Below, piece after piece: positions 8,240 through 17,391 of a stretch of DNA of 62,412 bases. Below the pieces are notes generated by a model, which did not search any database, was not told the DNA's origin, and saw only the letters and a list, made by a program, of their open reading frames with translations. Position numbers and translations under genes: made by a program. This stretch comes from Acidobacteriota bacterium. GTDB lineage: Bacteria; Acidobacteriota; Vicinamibacteria; Marinacidobacterales; Marinacidobacteraceae. Where the stretch lies: the NCBI GenBank assembly GCA_009840635.1, contig VXNL01000086.1:1-62412 (forward strand), written 5' to 3'. The first letter of the stretch is position 1; each line of letters opens with the position of its first letter.

Positions 8240-10577
8240 GTGCAGAGGTCTCGGACACTCCGTCCAGAGAAAGGAAGACGCCCGCTTCATCAGGGGACAG
8301 GGCCGCTATATCGACGACATCAAGCTCCCGGGAATGCTCTACCTGGACATTGCCCGGAGTCCCTACGCCCACGCGAAGATCACCAAGATCCACGAGGACA
8401 CCGCGATGGCGGTGGACGGCGTGGCCGCGGTGATCACCGGGAAGACGCTCGAGGGGTTCAAGCTCGCCTGGATGCCCACCCTGATGAGCGACCAGCAGAT
8501 GGTGCTGCCGGTGGACACCGTCAAGTACCAGGCGCAGGAAGTGGCCGCGATCGTCGCGACCTCGCGCTACGCGGCCGCCGACGGGGCCGCCGCCCTCGAG
8601 GTGGACTACGACCCGCTTCCCGTGGTGGTGGATCCGCACGAGGCGCTGAAGCCCGGGGCGACCAAGGTCCGCGACGACAAGGAAAGCAACCACATCTTCC
8701 ACTGGGAGCACGGGGATGCCGACGGAACCGAGGCGGCGCTCGCCGGCTGCGACACCGTCGTCGAACAGAAGATGCACCTCCCGCGCATTCACGTGGCTTC
8801 GATCGAGACCTGCGGCTGCGTGGCGAGCTGGAACCCGGTGGAGGGCCACCTCACCCTCTACCTGACCACCCAGGCCCCGCACGCCATCCGCACGGTGGTG
8901 GCTCTCGTGACCGCCCATCTCGGCCTCGCCGAACACAAGATCCGGGTCATCTCGCCCGACATCGGCGGGGGCTTCGGGGGCAAGGTGCCGGTCTATCCCG
9001 GCTACGTGCTCGCGACCGCCGCCTCGGTGGTCACCGGGAAGCCGGTGAAATGGATCGAGGACCGCTCGGAGAACCTGCAGGCGGACTCCTTCGCCCGGGA
9101 CTACCACATCACGGCGAAGCTGGGATCGAAGAACGGGAAGGTGACCGCACTCAAGCTGGACACCGTTGCCGACCACGGCTATTCGGACGCGGCGGCGAAC
9201 CCGTCCAAGTTCCCGGCGGGGCTCTACCACATCGCCACCGGGTCCTACGACCTGGAGAACGCTCACGTCTCGGTGGACGGCGTGTACACGAACAAGCCGC
9301 CGGGCGGGATCGCCTACCGGTGTTCGTTCCGCGTCACCGAGGCGGTGCACGCCATCGAGCGGATGGTGGATCTGCTGGCCCGGGAGAACGGGGAGGACCC
9401 GGCGGACTTCCGCCTCCGGAACTTCATCAAGCCCGAGCAGTTCCCGTATCAGTCGGCGCTCGGTTGGGAGTACGACAGCGGGAACTACGGGGCGGCGCTC
9501 GAGAAGGCCATGGACATGATCGGCTACCAGGACCTTCGGGCCGAGCAGGCCGAGAAACGGGCCCGCGGCGAGCTGATGGGGATCGGCATTTCCTCCTTCA
9601 CCGAGATCGTGGGCGCCGGACCGTCGAAGACCTTCGACATCCTCGGGATCAAGATGTTCGACTCGGCCGAGATCCGGATTCACCCCACCGGGAAGGCGAT
9701 CGCCCGCTTCGGCACCAAGTCCCAGGGGCAGGGGCACGAGACCACCTACGCGCAGATCATCGCGGAGGAACTCGGCATCCCGCCCGAGGACATCCAGGTC
9801 GAGGAGGGGGACACGGACACGGCTCCCTACGGCCTCGGCACCTACGCCAGCCGTTCGACGCCGACCGCGGGCGCCGCGGCGTCCATCGCGTCGCGGAAGA
9901 TCCGTGAGAAGGGGCGGAAGATCGCCGCGCACCTCCTCGAAGCCGACGAAGCCGACCTCGTGTGGGAGCAGGGGAAGTTCTACGTGAAGGGCTCCCCGGA
10001 CCGGGCGAAGACGATCCAGGACATCGCGTTCGCGGCCTACACGAACCATCCGCAGGGAATGGAGGCCGGGTTGGAAGCGATCTCCTACTACGACCCGCCC
10101 AACCTGACCTTCCCGTTCGGGTCCTACATCTGCTGCGTGGACATCGACCGCGGCACCGGGCTCGTCAAGATCCGGCGCTTCGTGGCGGTGGACGACTGCG
10201 GGGTGCGGATCAACCCGATGATCGTGGACGGTCAGATCCACGGCGGGCTCACCATGGGGATCGCCCCCGCGCTCCTCGAGGAGATCTCCTACGACGCCGA
10301 CGGGAACATCACCGGGGGCAACCTCATGGAGTACCTGGTGCCGACCGCGATGGAGACCCCGCACTGGGAGCTCGGTGAAACGGTGACACCGTCACCGCAT
10401 CACCCGATCGGCGCGAAGGGGGTCGGCGAGTCGGCGACCGTGGGGGCGCCTCCGGCAGTCGTGAACGCCGTCGTGGATGCGCTCTGGCACCTCGGGGTGC
10501 GCCACATGGAGATTCCCATGACCCCGGCGCGCGTCTGGAACGTGCTGAACGAGCACGGGGCGGCGGCGACCCGGTAG
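8232..10577 (+). CDS. coxL: Form I aerobic CO dehydrogenase large (Mo-Cu) subunit
   Basis: 781 residues. The decisive feature is AYRCSFR with Cys364, the form I signature; in Oligotropha CoxL the equivalent Cys carries the copper of the Mo-S-Cu site that oxidises CO to CO2. Other molybdopterin-site motifs are [15 protein letters not shown] (from 245) and GAKGVGES, whose Glu733 corresponds to the catalytic Glu of the family. Together with CoxM and CoxS it should form a dimer of heterotrimers feeding electrons to respiration. Slightly shorter than the Oligotropha protein (about 809). I regard CO as the most likely substrate because the Cys loop is intact. Activity is not proven by sequence. Confidence 0.93.
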   Translation: MAECRGLGHSVQRKEDARFIRGQGRYIDDIKLPGMLYLDIARSPYAHAKITKIHEDTAMAVDGVAAVITGKTLEGFKLAWMPTLMSDQQMVLPVDTVKYQAQEVAAIVATSRYAAADGAAALEVDYDPLPVVVDPHEALKPGATKVRDDKESNHIFHWEHGDADGTEAALAGCDTVVEQKMHLPRIHVASIETCGCVASWNPVEGHLTLYLTTQAPHAIRTVVALVTAHLGLAEHKIRVISPDIGGGFGGKVPVYPGYVLATAASVVTGKPVKWIEDRSENLQADSFARDYHITAKLGSKNGKVTALKLDTVADHGYSDAAANPSKFPAGLYHIATGSYDLENAHVSVDGVYTNKPPGGIAYRCSFRVTEAVHAIERMVDLLARENGEDPADFRLRNFIKPEQFPYQSALGWEYDSGNYGAALEKAMDMIGYQDLRAEQAEKRARGELMGIGISSFTEIVGAGPSKTFDILGIKMFDSAEIRIHPTGKAIARFGTKSQGQGHETTYAQIIAEELGIPPEDIQVEEGDTDTAPYGLGTYASRSTPTAGAAASIASRKIREKGRKIAAHLLEADEADLVWEQGKFYVKGSPDRAKTIQDIAFAAYTNHPQGMEAGLEAISYYDPPNLTFPFGSYICCVDIDRGTGLVKIRRFVAVDDCGVRINPMIVDGQIHGGLTMGIAPALLEEISYDADGNITGGNLMEYLVPTAMETPHWELGETVTPSPHHPIGAKGVGESATVGAPPAVVNAVVDALWHLGVRHMEIPMTPARVWNVLNEHGAAATR

Positions 10578-10599
10578 GGAGCCGCGCCGGAACGCGGCG

Positions 10600-11562
10600 G
10601 TGACCGGACCGACCGACGTCTTCGCCGCGGCCGCCCGGCTCTACCGGGACGGCGTGCCGTTCGTCCTGGCGACGGTCGTGCGCGCGGAACGGCCGACCTC
10701 GGCGCGGCCGGGCGCCAAGGCGATCGTGACCGGCGACGGGCAGTTCCGGGGCTTCGTCGGCGGGACCTGCGTCAAGCCGGCGGTCCGGCGGGAGTCGCTG
10801 CGGGCGCTCGCCGACGGAGCGCCCCGGTTGCTCCGCATCTCCCCGGACAGCCCTCCCGAGGGCGTCGAGCCGGAGGAAGGAGTCCTGGAGGAACACATGG
10901 CCTGCGTAAGTGGCGGCGCTCTCGACATCCATCTGGAGCCCTATCTACCGTCGCGCCGCCTGCTGCTGGCGGGGACTTCCCCCATCGTGGAATCCCTGAC
11001 GGCGCTCGGCGAGGCTTTGGGGATGGAGGTTCGGACTGCCGAGACTGAAAGAGACCTCGAGGCCGTGACCGAGGGAGCCTTCGTGGTGGTCGCCGGTCAC
11101 GGCGAGGGGGAGTGGGAGGCCCTGAGGGCCGCGTTGGCGGGGGGCCGCGCCCGCTACGTGGGCCTGGTCGCGAGTCCGCGCCGGTCGGCGGCGGTGCGCG
11201 AGCGGCTTGTCGGCATGGGTGTTTCCGAAGCCGACGTCGGCCGGCTCCGGTCTCCCGCCGGGCTCGACATCGGCGCCGAGACTCCTGGCGAAATCGCTCT
11301 CAGCATCCTCGCGGAGATCGTCGAGGAACGGCGCTCTGCGGAGCGGACCGAGGCTGCTTCGGAGCAGGCCGCGCCGGCCCCGATGGTCGGGATCGCGCTC
11401 GAAACCGCGACCGACGACCTGGCCATCGATCCGATCTGTGGAATGAGCGTCTCCCGGGACTCTCCGCACCGGGTGGAATCGGGCGGCGAAACCTTCTGGT
11501 TCTGCTGTGCCGGCTGCGCGGAGACGTTCGCCACCGCCGGGAAAGCCGGCGATACCGCCTGA
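10600..11562 (+). CDS. XdhC/CoxF-family molybdenum cofactor maturation protein with C-terminal YHS domain
   Basis: 320 residues, GTG start 22 bases after coxL. Residues 1-115 match the XdhC/CoxI N-terminal domain (FVLATVVRAERPTSARPGAK, FVGGTCVKPAVRRESLRAL). About 120-245 is the Rossmann-like XdhC C-terminal domain, ending in the typical IGAETPGEIALSILAEIV. After a linker, about 275-315 is a YHS metal-binding domain (DPICGMSV with CCAGCAETF). XdhC proteins bind sulfurated molybdenum cofactor and hand it to the apoenzyme. The YHS module could bring copper or another metal to the CoxL site; that is inference. It replaces a separate maturation gene in this locus. Confidence 0.85.
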   Translation: MTGPTDVFAAAARLYRDGVPFVLATVVRAERPTSARPGAKAIVTGDGQFRGFVGGTCVKPAVRRESLRALADGAPRLLRISPDSPPEGVEPEEGVLEEHMACVSGGALDIHLEPYLPSRRLLLAGTSPIVESLTALGEALGMEVRTAETERDLEAVTEGAFVVVAGHGEGEWEALRAALAGGRARYVGLVASPRRSAAVRERLVGMGVSEADVGRLRSPAGLDIGAETPGEIALSILAEIVEERRSAERTEAASEQAAPAPMVGIALETATDDLAIDPICGMSVSRDSPHRVESGGETFWFCCAGCAETFATAGKAGDTA

Positions 11563-11608
11563 ATCGCGCCCCGACCGGGCGCCGCTGCCCCGCAGGAGGG
11601 CCGAAACG

Positions 11609-12784
11609 ATGAAGTCTCGCCGCACGTTCTGCGCCGTCGTGATGATCTCCTCGATCGCCGCCGGCGCTTCCGCCCAGACACCAACCCGCGCCCGGGACCT
11701 GGGGGTGCCCTTCGAGGGCGATCCGGGTCCGTTGAACGCCATCACGGACGTTTCCGGACTGGAGGTGGGACACACCACGATCCTGCGGGAGGAGGGACCG
11801 GTGCGGACCGGGATCACGGCGGTGCTGCCGCGCGGGCGGATGAGCCAGGTCGGGGTGTTCGCCAACTGGTTCGCCCTGAACGGGAACGGAGAGATGACCG
11901 GCACGACCTGGGTCAGCGACCGCGGGATCCTGAAGGGGCCGGTGCTCATCACGAACACCTACAGCGTCGGCGCGGTCCACGAGGCGGCGATCGCGTGGGC
12001 CGAGGCGAATCTCGGTTTTCGCGCCTGGACGCTGCCGATGGTCGCCGAAACCTGGGACGGATTCCTGAACGACATCACCGGCTTCCACGTTCGCCGCCAG
12101 CATGTGTTCGCCGCGCTCGACTCCGCCCGCGGAGGGCCGGTCGAGGAGGGCTCGGTGGGCGGCGGCACCGGGATGCGCACCTTCGAGTTCAAGTCGGGCA
12201 TCGGTACGGCCTCGCGCCGCGTCGGGACCGGCGGGGCGGACTACACGGTGGGCGTCCTGGTTCAGTCGAACTTCGGCCGGCGTCCGCAGCTCCGTATCGC
12301 CGGAGTGCCCGTGGGTCAGGAAATCCCTGACCTGCTTCCGGAGAACCCGCCGCTTGCGGGCGCCGGTCCCCCCGCCCCGAGGGGAGGGCGGGACGGTTCC
12401 ATCATCATCGTCGCGGCCACCGATGCGCCGCTGCTCCCGCACCAGTTGAAGCGCGTTGCCCGCCGGGCGTCCCTGGGACTCGGCCGCCTGGGGAGCATCT
12501 CGATGAACGGCTCCGGAGACATCTTCGTGGCGTTCTCGACTGCCAACGAGGAAGCCGTCGCCAACGAGAGCGGCGAGGCTGAATTGAGGATGCTGGCGAA
12601 CTCCGATCTGAACCCGCTCTTCGAAGGGGTCGTGCAGGCCACCGAGGAGGCCATCGTGAACTCCATGATCGCGGCCCGCGACATGACCGGCGTGAACGGC
12701 CGCCGGATCTACGCGATCCCGCACGAACGTCTCCGGGAAATCCTCCGCCGCCATGACCGGCTGCTGGTGGTAGCCCCGGACTGA
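11609..12784 (+). CDS. Secreted P1-family (S58, DmpA-like) aminopeptidase
   Basis: 391 residues, ATG preceded by AGGAGGG. The signal peptide is about 1-24 (ending GASA-Q). Family S58 motifs are ITDVSGLEVGHTTI near the N-terminus, NTYSVGAVHEAAIAW in the middle, EEGSVGGGTGMRTFEFKSGI with GTASR soon after, and a late GSGDIFVAFSTAN. P1 peptidases mature by autoproteolysis that exposes a Ser/Thr nucleophile; the GSVGGGTGM-GTAS region is where this is expected, but I cannot pick the exact residue. Known members release N-terminal D- or L-amino acids or beta-amino acids. The gene begins 46 bases after the XdhC-YHS gene and could be cotranscribed with it. Confidence 0.88.
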   Translation: MKSRRTFCAVVMISSIAAGASAQTPTRARDLGVPFEGDPGPLNAITDVSGLEVGHTTILREEGPVRTGITAVLPRGRMSQVGVFANWFALNGNGEMTGTTWVSDRGILKGPVLITNTYSVGAVHEAAIAWAEANLGFRAWTLPMVAETWDGFLNDITGFHVRRQHVFAALDSARGGPVEEGSVGGGTGMRTFEFKSGIGTASRRVGTGGADYTVGVLVQSNFGRRPQLRIAGVPVGQEIPDLLPENPPLAGAGPPAPRGGRDGSIIIVAATDAPLLPHQLKRVARRASLGLGRLGSISMNGSGDIFVAFSTANEEAVANESGEAELRMLANSDLNPLFEGVVQATEEAIVNSMIAARDMTGVNGRRIYAIPHERLREILRRHDRLLVVAPD

Positions 12785-12807
12785 CGGCCGGTCCGGCTCC
12801 AGGGCGC

Positions 12808-12813
12808 TAGCCT
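12808..12813 (+). promoter_or_regulatory. -10-like hexamer of a predicted leaderless transcript
   Basis: TAGCCT ends 8 bases before the ATG of the Ig-like lipoprotein, and no Shine-Dalgarno is present. The same geometry recurs upstream of at least eight other genes in the window. No clear -35 was found. Confidence 0.4.
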
Positions 12814-12821
12814 GCCGGAAG

Positions 12822-14024
12822 ATGACCCGCGTAAGTGACTTGACCGGGGCGGCGCTGTGGAGGATGGCGTCGAGCGCGGTGGTCCTCGGCGCAATCGTGT
12901 CCGCGCTCGGTTTCGGCGGCTGTGGCGACGCGACGACGCCTACCGGTCCTCCTCCGGGACCGGTCCCCACGGCGCTCGAAATCCGCGGCTTGCCTGAGGA
13001 GCCGATGGAGATCGGGACGGTGACGCAACTGACGGCCTGGGCGGCCTTCAGCGACGGCGCCACCGGGCAGGTAGATCCGCTCTGGAGGTCGAGCGCGCCC
13101 GAGGTGGCGAGCGTGGACGGGCGCGGATTCGTGTTCGCCCACGCGGCGGGCGAGACGCGGATCACCGCCACCCTCGGGGCTGCCAGCGCCGAGGCCGGCG
13201 TGTCCGTCGCGCCCGTCAATCCGGATCTCTACGACCTCAGCGGACAGGTGGTGAACCAAAACGGCCGCCCGGTGGCCGAGGTGTTCGTCGTCGCTTTGAA
13301 CGGCCCCTCCGCGGGGAAGGCAACCGTGACGCGGGGAGACGGCGGGTACATCCTGCATGACCTGGAAGGCGAGACCACTCTCGCGGCGCGGAAGGACGGG
13401 TACGCCGAGGTGACCCGGCTGGCAACGCGCGATTCGGGTCGGCTCGACTTCACCCTCATCGGTGGCCCCCCCGGGGATGCGTTCGGCGGCGGACAGTGGA
13501 TCGTGGGTGACGAAGTCCTGCCGAGCCGATACTTCACCGATCCGGACTCCGGATGTTCCTGGCAACGGCGCTCCGGGTTTTCCATCGGGTACCCGGCCAA
13601 TGGGGCCGCTCTCTTGCCCTTCGATTCCGAGCCGGACCTGGATTTCATCGCCGGACGCGAACTCCGGTTTGATTCCGGGCAGGAGATCGTGGACATCCGC
13701 CCGGGTGATGCGGCGTTCCGTTCCACCTCCGAGTGCGGGGAATGGCGGACCGGGCCACCACACCCGGACGTCATGGAGGGCATCGGTCCGGGCACCTGGC
13801 TGGTGGGCGCCCAGATCGCGCCCGGCACCTATCGCGCCGACGCCGACTACCTGTGCCTCTGGCTGCGGCTGGCCGCCTTCGGGGGCGGTCAGGAGGATGT
13901 CGTGGAGGACGGCCTCGTCGAGACGCGGGCCGGCGCGGAACTCACGGTGACGATCGGACCGTCTGACGCCGGTTTCTACAGCGACGCCGAGTGCGGTCCC
14001 TGGACCCGAGTGGAAGACCCCTGA
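12822..14024 (+). CDS. Lipoprotein with Ig-like, carboxypeptidase-regulatory-like and duplicated C-terminal modules
   Basis: 400 residues. A long N-terminal hydrophobic stretch leads to a lipobox, FGGCGD, with Cys34. About 50-130 is a BIG_2-like domain (MEIGTVTQLTAWAAFSDGAT with SSAPEVASVDG). About 138-215 resembles a carboxypeptidase regulatory-like fold (VVNQNGRPVAEVFVVAL with GGYILHDLEG). Two related C-terminal units follow. Both have a G-x-W-x-VG core, a central C-x-W, a DAxFxSxxECG-W end and charged loops (about 225-310 and 322-398). The second, with APGTYRADADYLCLWLRLA, is like surface modules seen in other bacteria. It convergently abuts the TonB receptor gene. No enzymatic motif; probably an envelope-displayed protein. 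Function unknown. Confidence 0.75.
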   Translation: MTRVSDLTGAALWRMASSAVVLGAIVSALGFGGCGDATTPTGPPPGPVPTALEIRGLPEEPMEIGTVTQLTAWAAFSDGATGQVDPLWRSSAPEVASVDGRGFVFAHAAGETRITATLGAASAEAGVSVAPVNPDLYDLSGQVVNQNGRPVAEVFVVALNGPSAGKATVTRGDGGYILHDLEGETTLAARKDGYAEVTRLATRDSGRLDFTLIGGPPGDAFGGGQWIVGDEVLPSRYFTDPDSGCSWQRRSGFSIGYPANGAALLPFDSEPDLDFIAGRELRFDSGQEIVDIRPGDAAFRSTSECGEWRTGPPHPDVMEGIGPGTWLVGAQIAPGTYRADADYLCLWLRLAAFGGGQEDVVEDGLVETRAGAELTVTIGPSDAGFYSDAECGPWTRVEDP

Positions 14025-14036
14025 CCGACATCGCGG

Positions 14037-16433
14037 TCAGAAGCTCACGTCCAGTTCGATCCCGATCGTGCGCGGCTCGCCGGCGCGCCCCAGCGCGCCG
14101 AAGATCGGAGCGGTCGGCTGCCAGGCCTGCAGGAGATAGGCCTCGTCGAGCAGGTTCCGGCCGAACGCGAAGACCCCGAAGTTGCCCCGCTGGTAGCCGA
14201 AGCGCGCGTTCACCAGCGTGCGCCGTCCCACCCGGAAGCGAGCGTCGTTCCCGCTGTTGGAGAACGCGTCCGCCTGCGCGGCGATCTCGGCATTCCCCGA
14301 CCAGTTGTCGTCCAGCCGGACCGAAAGGCCGGTCAGCCAGGACCAGTCCGGAGCGTACGGGAACTCGTTGCCGGTGAAGTCGCGCTCACCGTCGCGGAAC
14401 TCGTCGAACCGGGTGCTGAGGAGGCCCAGCGAACCGTAGAACTGAATGCGCGGGTCGAACCAGTAGCCGGCCTGCGCCTCCAGTCCGCGCACGGTGGACT
14501 CCCCGGCGTTCACCGTGACGGTGTCCACCGGCAGGCCGAGTTCGGTCATGACCCGCACCTGCTGGTTGGTCCAGTCGGTGTAGAAGGCATTGCCGTTGAA
14601 GTACCAGCGCCGGTCGGGCGCCGCCGCGCGCAGGGCGAACTCGACGTTGCTGGTGAACTCCGGCTCGAAGTCGCTGACCCGCTGACTCAGGACGGCGATC
14701 GACTGCCCCCCGGCCCGGTAGCCGCGCTGCCAGCCCACCGAGGTGGACAGCGAATCGCTCCAGTCGCGGGTCAGGGTCGCCTTCGGCAGGAACGCCCGGT
14801 AGGAAGCGTCCAGTTCCTGCGGGGGGCCCTCCGGCGGCAACTGGGGCAGGGGCGGGTCGGAGACCACCCCCTGCCGGTTCGTGGTCCGGCGGCGCTCGTC
14901 GTCGTAGCGGGCGCCGAGGGTGAGGGTCCAGACGTCGGCGAGACCGAGGTCGAACTCGCCGAAGAGGGCCGCGTTCCGGGTCGTTTCCTCGGTGTTGAAG
15001 AACGAGGTGAGCGTGAAGCCGGGAGGCAGGCCGGCCAGTTCGCCCGGCCCGGCGGCGTCCGCCTGCAGCGTGTCGGTCAGGTCAGCGAAGTAGAACCCGA
15101 GCACGCCGCTCCGGCGGCCCGGGCCCTGATAGCGGAGCAGGAACTCCTGGGTCATCCACTCGTCGTCGGTCGTGTAATCGAGGACGCCGGCTGCCAGGGG
15201 CGTCTGGTCCAGGTCCTCCTCCCGGCGGTAGTCGTGCTGGTAGACACTGGATGTCGACTCGAGTGACAGCCGGTGGCTCAGGTCGTAGGCGAGCGACAGT
15301 GTCAGGTTGTGGTGCTCCGAACCGTCCTCGGCGGGGTGGTCCGAGACGTTCACCCGCTCTTCGGGGAAACGGTCCACGTTGATGGCGCCGTCGCCGCCCC
15401 GGCTCTCGGTCGCCTGGTAGGTGAGCAGTCCCCGGAACCGGGTGGTCGGATCGAAGCGCAGCTTCATCCGAACCGCGAGGTAGTCGCGGTAGTCGTAGGA
15501 GTCCTCCCCGCGGGTCGGGTTGTTGACGAAGCCGTCGCTATTGCGATTGTCCACAGCGAGCCGGAAGGCGGCCTTGCCGGCCACGATGGGGACGTTCAGG
15601 ACCGCCGAGCCCTGGGTGGCGCCGAAGTTGCCGAACCGGCCGCGCACCCGGAACCCGGTCCGGTACTCGGGGTCGGCGCTCTTCATGACGATGGCGCCGG
15701 CGAGTGCGTTCCGCCCCTGCTGGGTGGACTGGGGGCCGCGGAAGATCTCCACGCGGTCCATGTCCCAGGTGCTGAACGGCCCGAAGAAGGTGCCCTGGTA
15801 CCCCTGGACGGTGGCGCCGTCGAGCTTGACGCTCAGCAGGAGGCCGCCTTCCGGCCCGAAGCCCTGCTGGCTGATGCCCCGGATCGAGAAGCCGCGGACA
15901 TCGGAGGACGAGTTCACGTTCGGGGTCATGGCGACCAGCCGGTAGAGGTCGGTGTCGGTCCCGGCGTCGAGCTGCGCGCCGCTCACGAGCGCGACACTCG
16001 TCGGTTCGTCCTGGAGGCTCCGTTCCTGCTGCTGTCCGGTGACGGTCACGCGCTCCGCGAACGACATGTCGAGAGGGATGCTGATCCGGACCTCGCCGGC
16101 GGCCCCCACGGTGATCTCGACGGTCCGGTCAGCGAAACCGCGTCCGAGGACGGTCAGTTGGTGGACGCCTTCGGGCAGCGTGTCGAACCGGAAGGAGCCC
16201 GCTGCGTCGCTCGTGGTCTCCCGGATTTCGCCGCTCGCGAGGGTCAGGATCACGTCGGCGCCGGGCACGAGCAGTCCCTGCGGATCGGTGACCTCCCCGA
16301 CGATTTCGGCGGTCGAAGGGGCGGCTTCGGATGCGGCGGCGGGCGCACCGCGCGCCGCCAGCGGGACCGGCAACAGGAGAACTCCAAGGAGCGCAGCGCG
16401 GAGCAGGCCGCGGCGCGGTACGGAACACGACAT
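14037..16433 (-). CDS. TonB-dependent outer-membrane receptor
   Basis: 798 residues. Signal peptide about 1-35. About 42-125 is a carboxypeptidase-regulatory-like domain (IVGEVTDPQGLLVPGADVIL). The plug spans about 130-250, including SIRGISQQGFG and VEIFRGPQSTQQGRNALAGA. The C-terminal beta-barrel ends with the outer-membrane Phe (IELDVSF). It would import a scarce ligand using TonB-ExbBD energy. The barrel ending GRNLLDEAYLL plus GEPRTIGIELDVSF is a typical receptor finish. No uptake enzymes or TonB genes are adjacent, so the ligand is unknown. Divergent from the second toxin-antitoxin pair. Confidence 0.93.
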   Translation of the reverse strand: MSCSVPRRGLLRAALLGVLLLPVPLAARGAPAAASEAAPSTAEIVGEVTDPQGLLVPGADVILTLASGEIRETTSDAAGSFRFDTLPEGVHQLTVLGRGFADRTVEITVGAAGEVRISIPLDMSFAERVTVTGQQQERSLQDEPTSVALVSGAQLDAGTDTDLYRLVAMTPNVNSSSDVRGFSIRGISQQGFGPEGGLLLSVKLDGATVQGYQGTFFGPFSTWDMDRVEIFRGPQSTQQGRNALAGAIVMKSADPEYRTGFRVRGRFGNFGATQGSAVLNVPIVAGKAAFRLAVDNRNSDGFVNNPTRGEDSYDYRDYLAVRMKLRFDPTTRFRGLLTYQATESRGGDGAINVDRFPEERVNVSDHPAEDGSEHHNLTLSLAYDLSHRLSLESTSSVYQHDYRREEDLDQTPLAAGVLDYTTDDEWMTQEFLLRYQGPGRRSGVLGFYFADLTDTLQADAAGPGELAGLPPGFTLTSFFNTEETTRNAALFGEFDLGLADVWTLTLGARYDDERRRTTNRQGVVSDPPLPQLPPEGPPQELDASYRAFLPKATLTRDWSDSLSTSVGWQRGYRAGGQSIAVLSQRVSDFEPEFTSNVEFALRAAAPDRRWYFNGNAFYTDWTNQQVRVMTELGLPVDTVTVNAGESTVRGLEAQAGYWFDPRIQFYGSLGLLSTRFDEFRDGERDFTGNEFPYAPDWSWLTGLSVRLDDNWSGNAEIAAQADAFSNSGNDARFRVGRRTLVNARFGYQRGNFGVFAFGRNLLDEAYLLQAWQPTAPIFGALGRAGEPRTIGIELDVSF

Positions 16434-16538
16434 GGCGGGGAACCTCAGCCGGGAAGACTACGCCGGGGAGGGGGCCAAGGATCCGTTTCGCCGGGTTGGG
16501 CGCGAATCGGGCGACACATTGTTGGAGACTCAAGGCAA

Positions 16539-16567
16539 TTGACACATTCCTTCTGACACACAATACT
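16539..16567 (+). promoter_or_regulatory. Sigma-70-like promoter of the second toxin-antitoxin pair
   Basis: A perfect TTGACA at 16539-16544, a 17-base spacer and AATACT at 16562-16567. The ATG is 8 bases further, so the transcript is predicted to be leaderless. GACACA occurs at 16513, 16541 and 16555 (spacings 28 and 14), overlapping the promoter, and may be the antitoxin operator. Confidence 0.65.
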
Positions 16568-16575
16568 CTCCTCGG

Positions 16576-16881
16576 ATGTCCCGTAGTCACAAGGTCCAGG
16601 TCACCCTGAACGAGGTCGAGTACGCCGCGATTCGGCGGCGAGCCGAGGCGGAGGGGCGGAAACACGCGAGTGTGGTCCGCGAGGCGATCCAGGAGTACTG
16701 CGTCAAGCCGGACAGGCGCCGGCGACAACGGGAGGCGCTGGAGGCGATCGATGCGCTGCCTCCGGCTCCGGTCCCGGCTTCGTGGCGGGAGTGGAATGAG
16801 GAATACAGCCGGTTAAAGACGGCCTTCCGCGAGGCGGAGTGGCCACGCGGCGACTCCCGCACCGGTTCCAGGTCGGAATGA
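16576..16881 (+). CDS. Ribbon-helix-helix antitoxin
   Basis: 101 residues. The N-terminal half (HKVQVTLNEVEYAAIRRRAE then ASVVREAIQEY) is a ribbon-helix-helix DNA-binding domain. The C-terminal half is charged, with ALPPAPVPASWREWNEEYSR as the likely toxin-wrapping part. The stop overlaps the PIN gene start by 4 bases (ATGA). Autoregulation is expected at the GACACA repeats around its promoter. This pair is only distantly similar to the FitA-like pair near the left end; the two antitoxins share the fold but little sequence. Confidence 0.82.
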   Translation: MSRSHKVQVTLNEVEYAAIRRRAEAEGRKHASVVREAIQEYCVKPDRRRRQREALEAIDALPPAPVPASWREWNEEYSRLKTAFREAEWPRGDSRTGSRSE

Positions 16882-17339
16882 CCGGGCGACAGCCGCGTCC
16901 GGAGGTCGTGGATTCCGACGCCGCGATCTTCGTTGACGCCAACGTGTTCATGTACCGGGCCGGCGCCGACCCAGAGTGGCGAAAAACGTGCCAGGAAGCG
17001 CTGTTACAGGCGCGGGAAACGGGTGTGATGCTCGCGACGAACGCGGAAGTCCTGCAGGAGATCCTGCACCACTACTTCGCCCGGCGTCGCCCGTTCATGG
17101 CCCAGGCCGTGCACCGGGCCGCTCTCGAACTCTGTAACGAGATCATTCCGGTGACGGACGGTCACACGGTCCGCGCACTTGAATTGCTTCTGGAGCACCA
17201 GCACCTCCCGGCGCGCGATGCGATTCATGTGGCCACCATGGAAGACCGGGGCATCCGGACCATCCTCTCGGCTGACCAGGACTTCGATCCGGTGCCCGGT
17301 GTGGACCGCATCGATCCCCGGGACTTCGTCAGGGCGTAG
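16878..17339 (+). CDS. vapC: PIN-domain ribonuclease toxin
   Basis: 153 residues from the ATG that overlaps the antitoxin stop; an upstream in-frame ATG at 16839 would add 13 residues lying inside the antitoxin gene and is less likely. PIN residues: Asp in AIFVDANVFMYRAG, Glu in ATNAEVLQEILHHY, Asp in LPARDAIHVATM and Asp in ILSADQDFD. LPARDAIHVATMEDRGI is characteristic of this VapC subgroup. All expected metal ligands are present, so it is probably an active RNase restrained by the preceding RHH protein. Confidence 0.87.
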   Translation: MTGRQPRPEVVDSDAAIFVDANVFMYRAGADPEWRKTCQEALLQARETGVMLATNAEVLQEILHHYFARRRPFMAQAVHRAALELCNEIIPVTDGHTVRALELLLEHQHLPARDAIHVATMEDRGIRTILSADQDFDPVPGVDRIDPRDFVRA

Positions 17340-17379
17340 ACGCGTTGATGCGGCGCGGTCGGAAGCCGGGGCGCTCCCG

Positions 17380-17385
17380 TAGAAT
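17380..17385 (+). promoter_or_regulatory. -10-like hexamer of a predicted leaderless transcript (coxG)
   Basis: TAGAAT ends 6 bases before the coxG ATG; no Shine-Dalgarno in between. No convincing -35 is visible. Confidence 0.45.
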
Positions 17386-17391
17386 CCGGCG

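Noticed and set aside
8178..10364. A 728-codon minus-strand frame over form I coxL
   Set aside because: It is rich in His, Val and Arg as expected from antisense of GC-rich coding, without recognisable domains.
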